Shown: piece after piece, positions 44,865 through 55,625 of the stretch
Layout of the letters: each line of letters starts with the position of its first letter
Position numbering within the stretch: position 1 is the first letter of the stretch
Assembly: GCA_036346275.1 (NCBI GenBank)
Contig: CM070730.1
Coordinates: forward strand, 46,360,918-46,424,917
Direction of reading: 5' to 3'
Length of the DNA: 64,000 bases
Source of the DNA: Otatea glauca
Lineage: Eukaryota > Streptophyta > Magnoliopsida > Poales > Poaceae
Made by a program: the position numbers and the translations under genes
The notes under the pieces: generated by a model
What the model was told of the DNA's origin: nothing
Seen by the model: only the letters and a program-made list of their open reading frames with translations
Database searches by the model: none

Positions 44865-47800
44865 TGTAACATCCCAAAATTCGCCTAAATATTATTTTAT
44901 TGTCATTTGTGCTTTTTATGTTTTTCTGGAATTTATTTGGATTTTTCTGGATTTATTTGAATTAACTTTAAATTAAGTATATTGGTCCTTTGTTAGAAAC
45001 CATTTAAATTTATGCAAAGTTAAAATAAAGTTTTGCCAAAAATATTTTATCTAAGCTTAAAAGGCCTCAAAGTATTTTTGAGATTTTTCTGGGATTTTTC
45101 CTGATAATTTATTTGCCTAAAACTAATAAAATGAATTTCTGGAATTGTTTTAAATAGTAAAATTTGTAAAAATCCCAATGAACAGTGTTGGGCCAAAGCC
45201 CAACATTGTCTTGCAGTCAAACTAACGCCGCCATGACCCAAGTCGACCAGCAGGCCATCGTCAGAGACCCTAGCCCTTAGTCGTTTGATCGCAATCGAGT
45301 GGCCCGGAGATCCCCACGTGTGTGTTCGCGTCTTGACCGTCAGATCAAGATCGGTCGGTGCCATTCGCATCGTGCCGATTCGGGAAGGGGTAGATCGCGC
45401 CGTTGGTTTTGGAAAGTCTGGCTCGGATCGTGTCATCTCGGGAGTGATCCTGGCCGTTGATAGCAGATCGGGTGGCTGGGAGTCGTCGTGCTCGCAAAGT
45501 ACTCGGAGTTCGCCGCCGATACGCCTCCGCCGCCGGGGAAGATCTAGGGTTTCCTTTTGAGCGCATTTTCCGAGGCTATAAAAGGTAGGGGTAGTCGCCC
45601 GAGGTTCGCAGGTGTGCGCCGTAGCTTTTGGTCGAAGCCTTTTCGCGAGAGCAGCAGTAGAACGCGCCCGAGAGCTCGTCGGAGTAAGCCGACGCCGCCG
45701 TCGTTGTTCTTCGCTAGGTGCGCGCCGCCCGTTGAAGTTTCCATCGTCGCCGAGGTTGCCAGTTTATTCACCGTGACGAGCCGCGTCCGTGGGGAGTGAA
45801 CTCGTCGCCGGAGACCCTTTCTTCCGTCGTCGCTGTGGTCTTTGTTCCCAAGTTCGGTGAAGGTCTTGTTGCCGTGCCGCCATTAACGACGAGGAGCTCA
45901 AGGACCGTTGGATCTACATCGTCCGTTCGAGATCAAGCCGCGTCACCGCTTCAGCAGCAATCTTCATCGGTAAGGTGAGCCGTTGGATGATTTATGATTG
46001 GTTGAGGGAGTGCCACGTTGCATTAGTTTCGTAGCCGTCAGATCGGATCTAAGCGCGTCAGATCGCACCGACGCCGTGGCCAATCGCATGCCGCCTCGTG
46101 TCAGACGCGGAGTCAGAGGCGTCGTGAGCCGCGTCCACCGTGAGCCAGCGCGGGTGGGTGGACTCAGTCCATGCACCAAGACGCGTGGCAGCGTCTGATT
46201 GGCTGACATCAGGGCTGATGTCAGCATGACATCACGCTTGCGCAATAAGTCTGTTTTCAATTTAAAAATAATTCTGTTAATTCTGATTTTCTAATTTCTG
46301 AAATTTCAGTATTTATTCTAAACTTCAAAAGGCTATATCTTTTGTATCTTAACTCGGATTTGAGTGATTCAAATTTCTAAAAATTTGTAAAATTGAGATC
46401 TATTTAATGGTGAATTTTAATTGATTTTTGGAGTTCATTTGCTCTCTGTTTTGGTATTTATTTGCTTTTCTCCTTCGGTACGCGTAGACGTTGAATTATG
46501 CGACGCTTCGGAGGAAGATCCAGCAACTCAAGAGCAAGCTCCAGATCAAGATCAGGGCCTATTCGAAGGCAAGTTGTGCTTTGATCATGTTGAACCCATG
46601 TTTATAAAATTGCTATATTTGTTTTACCCTATTGCATATTATTTCAAGTATACAATTGTTTCAAATTAAATTGGGACTTAGCTATTATACCTATTTGATC
46701 TATACCCTACCTTGTCATCGTATGCCATGATCTATTGTCACCCTAGATTGGTTCATTATAGTTGGTTAGTAATAATAATCAACACGGGATGGTTAGACCG
46801 TATTAGTTGCTTAGCCATGCCACGTCATCACATGTGATTGAATCATTGATAATTAATCTTGACTAATGGAATATGGAACGATGTTATGAACTTGTGTGTC
46901 ATGTGGGATCACACGATGAGATTGAGTTGTTGTGGCGAGTCATGTCACGCAACGATGTCGAATTGTTGATGGCACGTGGTGCTTGGTAATCAACTTGGGT
47001 GATATTCACTTAGATTGGGGCAAGTGACAAGGGGCGAGTATGCCAAAGTGGGCCCGATGGGCAGAGGGTATGTGGAAGTCTTGCCTTGATCACTTTAAGG
47101 ACTTAACCTTGCAAGCCTTTGACCTGAGTCAATCATGCAACCACATGTCTGGTATGGGCCAGCCTAGCTGATTAATTTGCAATGTCTTAATTTTGGTACT
47201 ATCTTGGTTGGTGTGAGTTCCCGAGTTATGGAGTAATTCACATGGCGCAAGAGGGGGGCCCTGGATGTGGTAACCAGTCCCACCAGTGTTGAAACCTTAG
47301 CGGGTGGTACCGGGTTAAGCCAGCGCATTGTAAAGGCTTTGTTATAATCACTCGCCTTGGTGGTGTTTGGTTGTATCGCGTGGGTAAAGTGCATAACCTC
47401 TGCAGAGTGTGAAACTATTCGGATAGTCGTGCTCGCGGTATTGAGCAATGCTCGGGAATTACAGTTAAGGGTTAGCTGAATTAAATGGACAACTTGGTTG
47501 GGATGGCGGAATGCTATGTGGAAGATGAAATTTGATTTAGGATTGGAAACTTGGTTTACTTCAGAAATGCTGAATCTATTTATTGTTATTTGTTTTATAG
47601 TCTTTACAATCTATTTATTATATTTGTTCATAAATGCTGCTTATTGCAAAATAGCCATGATCACCTATCCATTGGAATAAGCCTTACATATAGTTACATA
47701 TAATTACATTCTTTGCACAACTTATTGAGTGCTTAAAGTACTCACCCTTGCCGACAACAATAATCAACAGTCGAAGAACCTACACCTGTGTTGGAGGAGG

Positions 47801-48113
47801 AGTTTCAAGAGGACGCGAGTCATTAGGGTCCGAGCCTTGTCGGTTGCCTGTGGTGAATTGATGAGCTATCTACGTTTTCTACTTTCCGCTGCTTAATTAT
47901 TAGGTTATATTTCCAGTCTTGCCCTGCGTGGCTTAATAATGTAAGTCGGTCATAAGATCATACACTTAGCTATATCAATAAATGAATTATTATTTTTAAT
48001 ATCGTTGAGTATGATGTGATATTTACCGATGTTGAGTTGTGTGCACTAGCGTTGATCCTGGGACTAGTGCGGTAAACACAGTGGGTTCGAATCAGTGGAT
48101 TCGGGTCCTTACA
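44865..48113 (+). mobile_element. solo LTR, 3,249 bp, inserted in element B
   Basis: Starts TGTAACATCCCAAAATTCGC and ends GATTCGGGTCCTTACA, with perfect target duplication TCCGG at 44860-44864 and 48114-48118 in RNase H of B. There is no primer site, polypurine tract or coding domain, and no internal repeat of its own ends, so it is best read as a solo LTR left by recombination of a large gypsy element; a 3-kb LTR is known for some rice Ty3/gypsy families. Its right half is the inverted relative of fragment y. A GC-rich core (45220-46200) gives spurious frames. Confidence 0.88.
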
Positions 48114-48429
48114 TCCGGGAATGTTGGACTGGGTTTTTAGCAATGCAAATAGCTGAAGTGTTATCACAGAAGAGTGGCACACTCTCTATCTCTAACCCAT
48201 AGTCCCATAAGGTCGATCCCATCCAAAGCACTGCCACAAAGAATCGGTTGCGACAACATACTCGGCCTCGGTGGATGTGCAACCTGCATCGCTTCCTAGA
48301 TGACCAAGAAACAAGAGAAGTGCCAATGAATTGGCAAGTGCCAGAAGTGCTCTGCCTATCTATCCTACAACCAGCAAAGTCGGCATCGGAAAAGGCTCTA
48401 AGAGATAGAAAGAAGAAGAAGAGTACCAA
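48114..48429 (-). pseudogene. copia RNase H, proximal half, element B
   Basis: Minus strand. SLRAFSDADFAGCRIDRQST, GTCQFIGTSLVSWSSRK and VPLFCDNTSAICIAKNP are copia RNase H blocks. The middle (CRLHIHRGRVCC) is out of frame, so the conserved stretch between is shifted by a small indel. The text resumes at 44859 after the solo LTR. Confidence 0.9.
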
Positions 48430-48776
48430 ATACCATAATCAGTAGTAGCACGAAGGTACCAAGATGCGCTTGATCGCTGGCGGTGAGGCGCGAGGAGAAG
48501 CTTGAAATCGAGCACACAGACACACAGCGAAATTTATGTCTGGCCTCGAAGCAGTGAGGTACAAGAGGGAGCCGATCATGCTCCGAAACTCCTTTTGATC
48601 GGCAGGCTCACCATCGTCATCGGGCTCGAGGACAGCAGTGGTGGCCATAGGAGTCATCACTGGCTTCCCATCAGACATATCGAAGCGCCTCAGGAGGTCA
48701 CGGGTATACTTGCCTTGATGCAAGAAAGTACCCTCCTGAGTCTGCTTGATTTGGAAGCCAAGAAAGTAGCTCAACT
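48430..48776 (-). pseudogene. copia RT-RNase H connection, element B
   Basis: Minus strand: SYFLGFQIKQTQEGTFLHQG, YTRDLLRRFDMSDGKPVMTP, EFRSMIGSLLYLTASRPDIN, then FQASPRAS, where a frameshift at about 48490 spoils the end. It follows the RT with a one-base deletion near 48780. Confidence 0.9.
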
Positions 48777-50156
48777 CGCCATCATAATCATCTCAAACTC
48801 TGTGCTCATCACCTCAGAAAACTGAGACACAAGCGAATGAGACGAGCCACCAAAAATGATATCGTCTACATAAATCTGGACGAGAAGAAAATGGGACTCA
48901 TGGTGTCTGATGAACAGAGTCTTGTCTACTACGCCCATTTTGAAGTCATGGCTGAGAAGATAAGACTTGAGCCTCTCATACCATGCTCTGGGGGCCTGCT
49001 TGAGTCCATACAGGGCTTTGGAGAGCTTGTATACATGGCTCGGAAACTTGGGGTTCTCAAATCCTGGAGGTTGTTTGACATAAACCTCTTCCTCAATATA
49101 GCCATTGAGGAATGCACTCTTGACATCCATTTGATAGAGCTTGAAACCCCGGGATGCAGAGAATGCAAGCAAGATCCTAATAGCCTCTAGTCTAGCTACA
49201 GGGGCAAAGGTCTCCTCAAAATCAAGACCCTCAACCTGAGAAAAGCCATGTGCAACTAGCCTAGCCTTGTTGCGAATGACAACCCCATCCTCACTCTGCT
49301 TGTTTTTGAACACCCACTTGGTCCCAATGACATTATGACCAGATGGACGTTCTACATTCTTCCAGACTTTGTTCCTCTCGAAGTTTTCAAGTTCCTCATG
49401 CATAGCATTAGTCCAAGACTCGTCAGATAATGCATGAGTCACATCCTTCGGCTCAAACGAGGCAACAAAGGCAGAGTGAAGGCAGAAACTGGATAAACCT
49501 GATTTTGAGCGAGTGACTCGCTCAAACAGATCGCCGATGATCTGATCAGGTGGATGAGAACACTGAATATGACGGGGAGGTCCAGAAGCAGAAATGGCCT
49601 CTACCTCATGCACAGAAGAGGTAGGAGCAGAGCCACTAGCTGAATGAGAGTCAGAAGGCAAGGGCTGGCCTTCCTGAGGTGCAGAAATGGAAACAGGAGG
49701 CACCTCAGGTGTAGAGGAGACTGGATCAGGTAGAACTCCATCATCTCCATCATCCTCATCCTCTACAAAGATGGTCTCAGAGGAAGAAGAAGAGCCTGAA
49801 ATATCGGGTCTAGCTCCTGGGCTAGCCTCATCAAAGGTCACTTCACAGGTCTCTATGATCCTATGCGCATCGCAACTCCAGACCCTATAGCTACGAGAAG
49901 AAGTCGAATAACCCAGAAAGATACCATCAGAAGAACAAGACTCAAACTTATCCAAGTTACCAGACTTCAAAATAAAACACTTGCAACCAAACACACGAAA
50001 ATGAGAAACACTGGGCTTTCGCCCATACCTCAACTCGTGAGAAGTGCAGTGCAAATGTGCTCTCAAGAATACACGATTAGAAACATGGCAAGCAGTAGCT
50101 ATAGCCTCATTAAAACTTCCTAGAGTACTGTACTCGTCTAGCATCGTCCCGGCCAT
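48771..50156 (-). pseudogene. copia integrase C-terminus and reverse transcriptase, element B
   Basis: Longest open frame of B (461 codons, minus strand). It carries the integrase C-terminal block (ELRYGRKPSVSHFRVFGCKC, GIFLGYSTSSRSYRVW, CEVTFDEASP), an acidic/serine-rich linker, then complete copia RT: IGTKWVFKNK, NKARLVAHGFSQVEGLDFEE, FAPVARLEAIRILLA, YQMDVKSAFLNGYIEEEVYV, KLSKALYGLKQAPRAWYERL, and YVDDIIFGG with the catalytic aspartates. At the 5' side an extra C in a run near 50165-50168 separates it from the integrase core; at the 3' side a one-base loss near 48780 ends it early. RT itself looks undamaged. Confidence 0.93.
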
Positions 50157-50223
50157 TTCTACCAGGGGTCCTGTTCTTCCTTTCCACTACGCCATTTTGC
50201 TGAGGGATGTAGGGAGAGGAGAA

Positions 50224-50991
50224 CTAATGCTCTAAACCAGACTCCACACAGAAACTCTCAAAATAGGAGTTCTTGAACTCCGTGCCATTGTCACTACGTA
50301 TAGCTCGTAGGGCACCAGGGAGCTCAAAAGACAACCTATGAACCAAACCTCTAAAATGGGTAAAAGTCTCATCCTTCGAGGACGTGAAGAACACCCAAGA
50401 ATACCTCGAAAAATCATCAACAATGACAAGAACATACCACTTCCCTCCCACTGACTGCACTCTAGCTGAACCAACAGTGTCCATATGTAAAAGCTGTCCT
50501 GGTGCATCAGTCATCACAACGGTGACTGGAGGATGAGAATCAGTAATCATCTTGCCATGTCGGTAAGGAGAGCAAACTAAGTCTTTGACCATCTTGAGTT
50601 TGGGCAAACCCCGAATGAGATCGTGGCTGCTAACTCGGGTCAAATGATCAAAACCAATGTGGCCAAGTCTTCTATGCCAGAAGGAGAGATCACGGGACTC
50701 AGAAGCAATCAAACATTGAAGAGAGTCTCCAGAAGAAGCAGAAAAATCAGCACGAAAGACTCTCCCAAATCTAGAAATCCCGCAAACTAACCCTCCTGAT
50801 GAATCAAGGATTATACACGCATTACTCTTGAAGCTTACCTCGAAAGAGTCATCGATAAGCTGAGAAATAGAGAGCAGATTGTGTTGCAGCTTACTTAATA
50901 AGGCAACATCTTTAAGAATGAAATTTTGGTTAATGCAGATGGTACCTTTAGCAATGACTCTACCTGAAGATGCATCCCCGAAAGTGATCAA
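50224..50991 (-). pseudogene. copia integrase core, element B
   Basis: Minus strand. It begins after the protease (GDASSGRVIAKGTICI, LISISQL-like text), followed by the zinc-binding region WHRRLGHIGFDHL with DLVCSPYRHGKM: the second cysteine of the expected HHCC site reads Tyr (TAC for TGC). The core has LLHMDTVGSARV (first Asp) and AIRSDNGTEFKN (second Asp). The stop TAG at 50224-50226 is probably a changed CAG; QQNGVVERKNRTL, with the catalytic Glu, follows it. Confidence 0.92.
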
Positions 50992-51027
50992 CTCATCACC
51001 GGGGGCTCGGACTAGGGAAGAGAACCA

Positions 51028-51474
51028 TCAAGAATCTCCGGTCATATGACGAGAACAACCGGAGTCGACAATCCAGACATCTCCCTTCCCCATCCGACGA
51101 ACCTCATCCGTGTCGCTGTACAGCTCGGAGTCGCTGATGCCGTTGGCGTCGACCATGAAGCACATGCCGGAGAAGTCATCGCCGCCCTTCTTCTCTTGCG
51201 GTTCATCCTCGTCCTCGTCGCTCCATGTCTCCGTGTCGAAGAGGTTGATGCCGTCAAGAGCCTTGGCGAGGACGCGGTGGAAGAGCTTCTTGTTCTTGGA
51301 GAAGTTGCGGTACTTCTTCTCACGCGTCGGCTCACGAACTGGAGGCTTCCTGTTGCGGTTCTTGTCGATGTAGTTGTTCTTTGCCGAACCGCCGACATCG
51401 TTCTTAGCCTTCTCCGGTTTGGGGCAATTAGCCCGAATGTGGTTGGGGCCACCACACTCGAAGCATGTGATCAT
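51028..51474 (-). pseudogene. copia gag C-terminus and protease, element B
   Basis: Minus strand: zinc knuckle CFECGGPNHIRANC, a basic then acidic linker, and DVWIVDSGCSRHMTGDS with the DSG protease motif. The stop TGA at 51028-51030 is probably a changed CGA, since WFSSLVRAP continues in frame. Compared with element A, the coiled-coil segment after ELYSDSDEV is absent here: the text jumps to RRMGKGDVWI, an in-frame loss of at least 150 codons. Confidence 0.92.
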
Positions 51475-51486
51475 GCCACCTCTCTC

Positions 51487-52272
51487 TCACCCTCTTGTAT
51501 GCATGAGAAAACTTGCAAGCGAGAAGAGCAAGCTCATTTTCCGAAATTTTTCCAGTTGGTCATCGCTTAGCTCACAAAGGGCGGAAAGAGAGAAACCAAT
51601 AGAAGGATCAGAAGAAGAAGATCCAATGGGATCGGTGACCAAGGCCATCGACTGAGATTTCGTCTTCCGTGAGACGACATCGATCTCATGAGTCTTGAGG
51701 CGGGAATAAAGCCCGTCAAGAGTCAGAGTTGACAAGTCAGTGGTGTCCTTGATGGTGGTCACCTTCATCTCCCAAATACGCAAATCGAGTGCAGTCAAGA
51801 AATGTCGAACATTATCCGAGTCAGGGTATATGCAACCAACTGCTCGAAGATCGCTCAAGATCTTGGTAAAATGACCGAAGCACTCATCAAGACTCTCACC
51901 AGCATGCTGTTCAAACTTGTTGAACTCACGCTTGAATTGGTCCTGTCGAACCGTCTTGATTTGGGTAGTGCCCTCATGGTAAGCATCGAGGGTCACCCAA
52001 ATCTCATGAGAAGAACGAAGGTGAGAAATCCTGTCATACTCACTGCGGCTAAGACCCTGTATGAGGATGTTCCTTGCCTTAGCATTCGCCTCAACGTCAG
52101 CCATATTGCCGGTCGTGACGTTTTCATCGGCAGGAACCTCATATGGGAGTTTAACCTTCTGCCATATCAGGAAGCCCTGGGCAGTGATGTATGACTCCAT
52201 GAGCGACTTCCAAAATGGAAAATCGACTCCAGAAAAAATGGGAGGCTTGGTGGAATACTTGTCCACCGCCAT
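51487..52272 (-). pseudogene. copia gag N-terminal part, element B
   Basis: Minus strand from ATG at 52272, which follows the primer site by 42 bp. MAVDKYSTKPPIFSGVDFPF, then LIWQKVKLPYEVPADEN, GLSRSEYDRISHL and FTKILSDLRAVGC are shared with element A, with the start intact here. Near its end a one-base loss (about 51530) shifts the frame into a TGA at 51487-51489, and an 8-base loss just beyond restores it, so the zinc-knuckle frame at 51474 is the same frame. Confidence 0.92.
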
Positions 52273-52313
52273 GGCTCTTGAGACCGGTCAAGATCTATGG
52301 AAGAGCAAAACCG

Positions 52314-52325
52314 TCTCTGATACCA
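52314..52325 (-). other. primer-binding site of element B
   Basis: The minus-strand text TGGTATCAGAGA lies two bases inside the 5' LTR edge, complementary to initiator tRNA-Met except at the last position. Confidence 0.88.
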
Positions 52326-52327
52326 AT

Positions 52328-54179
52328 TGAAGGACCGAGATGGCGAACAGAGGGGGGGTGAATGGTCGCAAATAAATTTTCCCACAAAATACTCCAACAA
52401 AAACCTCGACAAGATCGCTCAAAGGAAATCGTGAAAAACCCGAAAAACTAGACAACTATGTGTACCCCAAGCTTGCATGGATAAGTACCATAAAATATGT
52501 GGGGATTTTTGAGTCACAATCCTGGTTGTCTAGTGTCCAAGATAAAGAGGAATTAATCCAACTCTTGCTTTTAGGAAGAACATCAATTCAAATCACAAAA
52601 GTCACTTTCAGAAAAGCAAAAGCAGAATTTCCAGAACATGTCCTCAATTTGAACAGGAGGTTGGTGGGTTTCTGCAGCTCACAAAGTTTTGAGAATTTTT
52701 CTCCCTATGAGTATCAGAGTCATGAAGAACTCCACAAAATGTCTTCTAAAAAATCCTTACAGAAAAAACAGGAAAAATCGAAGAACTCAGTCAGTCAAGA
52801 ACCTCAAGCAGAAATTTTGGTGCTCGGTTTTCACCTCATGGCGCCCAAACCGTGCAAACAAGTGAACTCCAAACTTTTTCTGCAAGTGGATATGAGAGTT
52901 CCACACCTCGTCCATGAAGAATCACTTAAAAAGGATTTTTATATATTTTTATAAAAATCAAATACTAAATGCTGCGCAAAGAACAAGTTCTGAACAAAGT
53001 TGGAACTTGAAAGAAAAGATGTTCTCTACTCAATCCAAGAGTGCGAAAGAGATGTAAAACCATGTGAACACACTAAAATCATTCAAGATGAACAGCATTT
53101 AGAAGGAGGGGAGGCAAATCCAAATTGCGTGAAAGTAAATTGCGAGAATGTAATTGCGGGAAAGTAAATGCTGAATTTAAATTGCGTAAAGTAAAGACAT
53201 AATGTAAATGCGCAAAATAAATTCAGAGATGGATGGATAAAACTTTCATTTCTGGAAGGAGAGGTTACAAAGCCTCACTTTCATGTGGGCAAAGCTCAAA
53301 GGAGCATTCACAAACCTCAAAACCTTCAAGGGGAGGAGGCTACCCCTCCACCCCTATTTATACTACTCTTAGGCCACCTACCACCCTTGGATGAGTCTCT
53401 CAACCATAGAGCACTCATCTAAGGGCTAGGATTAACCTACACACACAGCCATGCAAGGGCTAACCCAAAACCCACACACATACCGGGTTTTCTTGCACGA
53501 TTTTCAAAGCATACTACCTAGACCCGCTAACCTATCAACTAGACCTCAATCCGACGGCCCTTATTGATCCACGCGGCATCTAGCTAGCATCATTTCCTTT
53601 CCTTGTCTTCTTTACTTGCCCGGACTCCGTCTCCGATCATCTTCCGGCGATCTCCCAACCGTCTGGACCTCCAACGCTCCTCGCCTAGTCCCGGTCATCC
53701 TCCGCATCACCATGACCTAGCACCGTCGTCCAGCAACCATCAAAGACAAGGAAACTCCTCACATAGCAATGCCCACAAAGATGTGCAATAAATCCATCCC
53801 AACCAATCGGGGTCGGACGACTGGTCTCCGACCGGCCAAAGCCCCGACCACTCGGGGTCGGACGACTGGTCTCCGACCTGCAAAAGCACCGACCACTCGG
53901 GGTCAGACAACTGGTCTCCGACTAGCCAAAGCCCAGACCACTCGTGGTCAGATGACTGGTCTCCGACCAGGCAAAGCACCGACTACTCGGGGTCGGACAA
54001 CTGGTCTCCGACCAGCCAAAGCACCGACCACTCGGGGTCGGACGACTGGTCTCCGACCAGCAACTCAAATTGCTCTATTTTGAAAATCAATCCAAATCAA
54101 ACTCAAACTTGAGCACACCTTGCTCAAATAAAGTCAAATACTCATCACAAACTTGGATGGACCTCCGCATGGTCCTTCA
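52328..54179 (-). repeat. 5' LTR of element B
   Basis: 1,852 bp, TGAAGG to CCTTCA, with CATAA target duplication at 54180-54184. A possible promoter, CTATTTATACTACTC, occurs near 53356. Confidence 0.93.
53802..54062 (-). repeat. 45-bp tandem repeat in the B 5' LTR
   Basis: Six copies in register with those at 42459-42719 (starts about 53802, 53847, 53892, 53937, 53982, 54027). Variants differ between the two arrays at several positions, so the copies have drifted since insertion. Confidence 0.92.
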
Positions 54180-54184
54180 CATAA

Positions 54185-55060
54185 CGCTCAAATGGTGCAA
54201 CCAGTGGACTCACAAATTTTTCTACAGATGGATATATGAGTCGTGAACCTTTACCATGAAGAATCACTGAAAAATAATTTTTCTAGATGTTTATAAAAAT
54301 CAAAGACTGACTACTGCGCGAAGAACAAGTTCTGGACATATTTGCAATTCAATAAGAACTTGATCTCTAGTCTATCCTAGGGTGCAAGAAAGATGTAAAA
54401 CTATATGAACACCCTTAAGACATCCTAGAAGAACAACATTTAGAAGGAGGGGAGGCAAATCCAAATTGCGATAAAGTAAATTGCGAGAATGTAAATGCGG
54501 GAAAGTAAATGCTGAATTTAAATTGTGTAATTTAAATGCGTAATGTAAATGCGTAAAGGAAATGAAACATGAATAGAAATGAAGAACATTTCATTTATGG
54601 AAGGAGAGGTTACAAAGCCTCACATTTCATGTGGGCAAAGCTCAAAGGAGCATCAAAAACCTCAAAACCTTCAAGGGGGGAAGGCTACCCCTCCACCCCT
54701 ATTTATACAACTCTTGGGCCACCTACCACCCTTGGATGAGCCTCTAAACCCTAGAGCGTCCATCAAGGTCTAGGATTTACCCACTCAACCAGTCATCCAA
54801 GGGTTCACCCAAAACACGCAACACATAATAGGTTTTCTTGCACGGTTCTCAAAGCACACTAACTAGACCCGCTATCCTATCAACTAGACCGCAATCTGAC
54901 GGCCCTCATCGATTCGAGCAGCATCTAGCTAGCATCACCTCCATTCCTTGTCTTCACGGCTTGCACGGACTCCGTCTCCGATCATCTTCTGGTGATACCC
55001 GACCGTCTAGACCTCCGACGCTCCTCGCATAGTCCCGGCCATCATTCGCGTCACCATGAC
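54185..55060 (-). repeat. old A-like SIRE LTR, middle part
   Basis: Continues the LTR broken at 40986: the text passes from TTGTCACTTCATAA on the left to CGCTCAAATGGTGC on the right, as in the undisturbed relatives. It is cut again at 55061 by gypsy element D inside the GGCCATC-TTCGCGTCACCATGAC region. The remaining end must lie right of D, outside the window. Confidence 0.85.
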
Positions 55061-55605
55061 TGTGGAATATAAGGATCCAGATACCCTCACGATCGGCCCG
55101 GAGACGTCCGGGGAATAAGGCCAAGAGGAAGGCCCAGGATGATATCCCGCACTGTGCCACGTTGTTGCATGCGCTGTGGGTACATCCCATAGATAGTTGA
55201 GCATATATTTGGATGTAAAAGATATTGTTGTAATCCGAGTCGTTTATAAGGAAGGTAGAGATGTAAGCTCTATCCTGTAACCGACTAGAATCTTGTAAAA
55301 CGATCGGGATCTCCTAACCGATCAAGACTCTGTAAGCCGCACCACCCCCAGTATATAAGGGAAAGGGCGGGCATCAACATAGGAATCAAGCCATAGAGCA
55401 TAGCACACCTCATATCGAACAGAGCACATCACGCTTTGAGCAATCTTAGATCCATATACACAGCAATATAATCCCAGCGCACAGGACTAGGGTATTATCT
55501 CCTTCGTGAGAGCCTGAACCTGTATAATCCCTTGTCTTGTGTGACCATCGAGTTTGAGATCTAGCGCCTGCCCCATAATTTCATTGCCGACTACAAAAGT
55601 CGACA
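55061..55605 (+). repeat. 5' LTR of gypsy element D
   Basis: 545 bp from TGTGGAATATAAGGATCC to AAAAGTCGACA. Primer-site-like sequence follows at once. TATATAA at 55352-55358 is a plausible promoter at the U3/R border. The partner LTR is outside the window, so the edges rest on position and structure. Confidence 0.82.
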
Positions 55606-55606
55606 G

Positions 55607-55625
55607 TTGGCGCGCAGTAGTAGGG
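55607..55625 (+). other. primer-binding site of element D, slightly degraded
   Basis: TTGGCGCGCAGTAGTAGGG directly follows the LTR. It resembles the TTGGCGC-type primer sites of grass Tat elements with one or two base changes. Confidence 0.65.

Larger units (their letters stand above)
40987..54179 (-). mobile_element. SIRE/Maximus-like Ty1/copia retrotransposon B, with nested insertion
   Basis: LTRs at 40987-42836 (1,850 bp) and 52328-54179 (1,852 bp), each TGAAGG to CCTTCA. Perfect target duplication CATAA at 40982-40986 and 54180-54184. The minus-strand order is 5' LTR (right), primer site, gag, protease, integrase, RT, RNase H, a long non-coding tract, polypurine tract and 3' LTR. Removing the 3.25 kb solo LTR leaves about 9.9 kb, usual for the SIRE group. 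Coding is broken by stops and frameshifts. Confidence 0.95.

Noticed and set aside
45285..46260. Overlapping ORFs on both strands, 45.3-46.3 kb
   Set aside because: They sit in the GC-rich core of the solo LTR, lack domains, and overlap each other in several frames.
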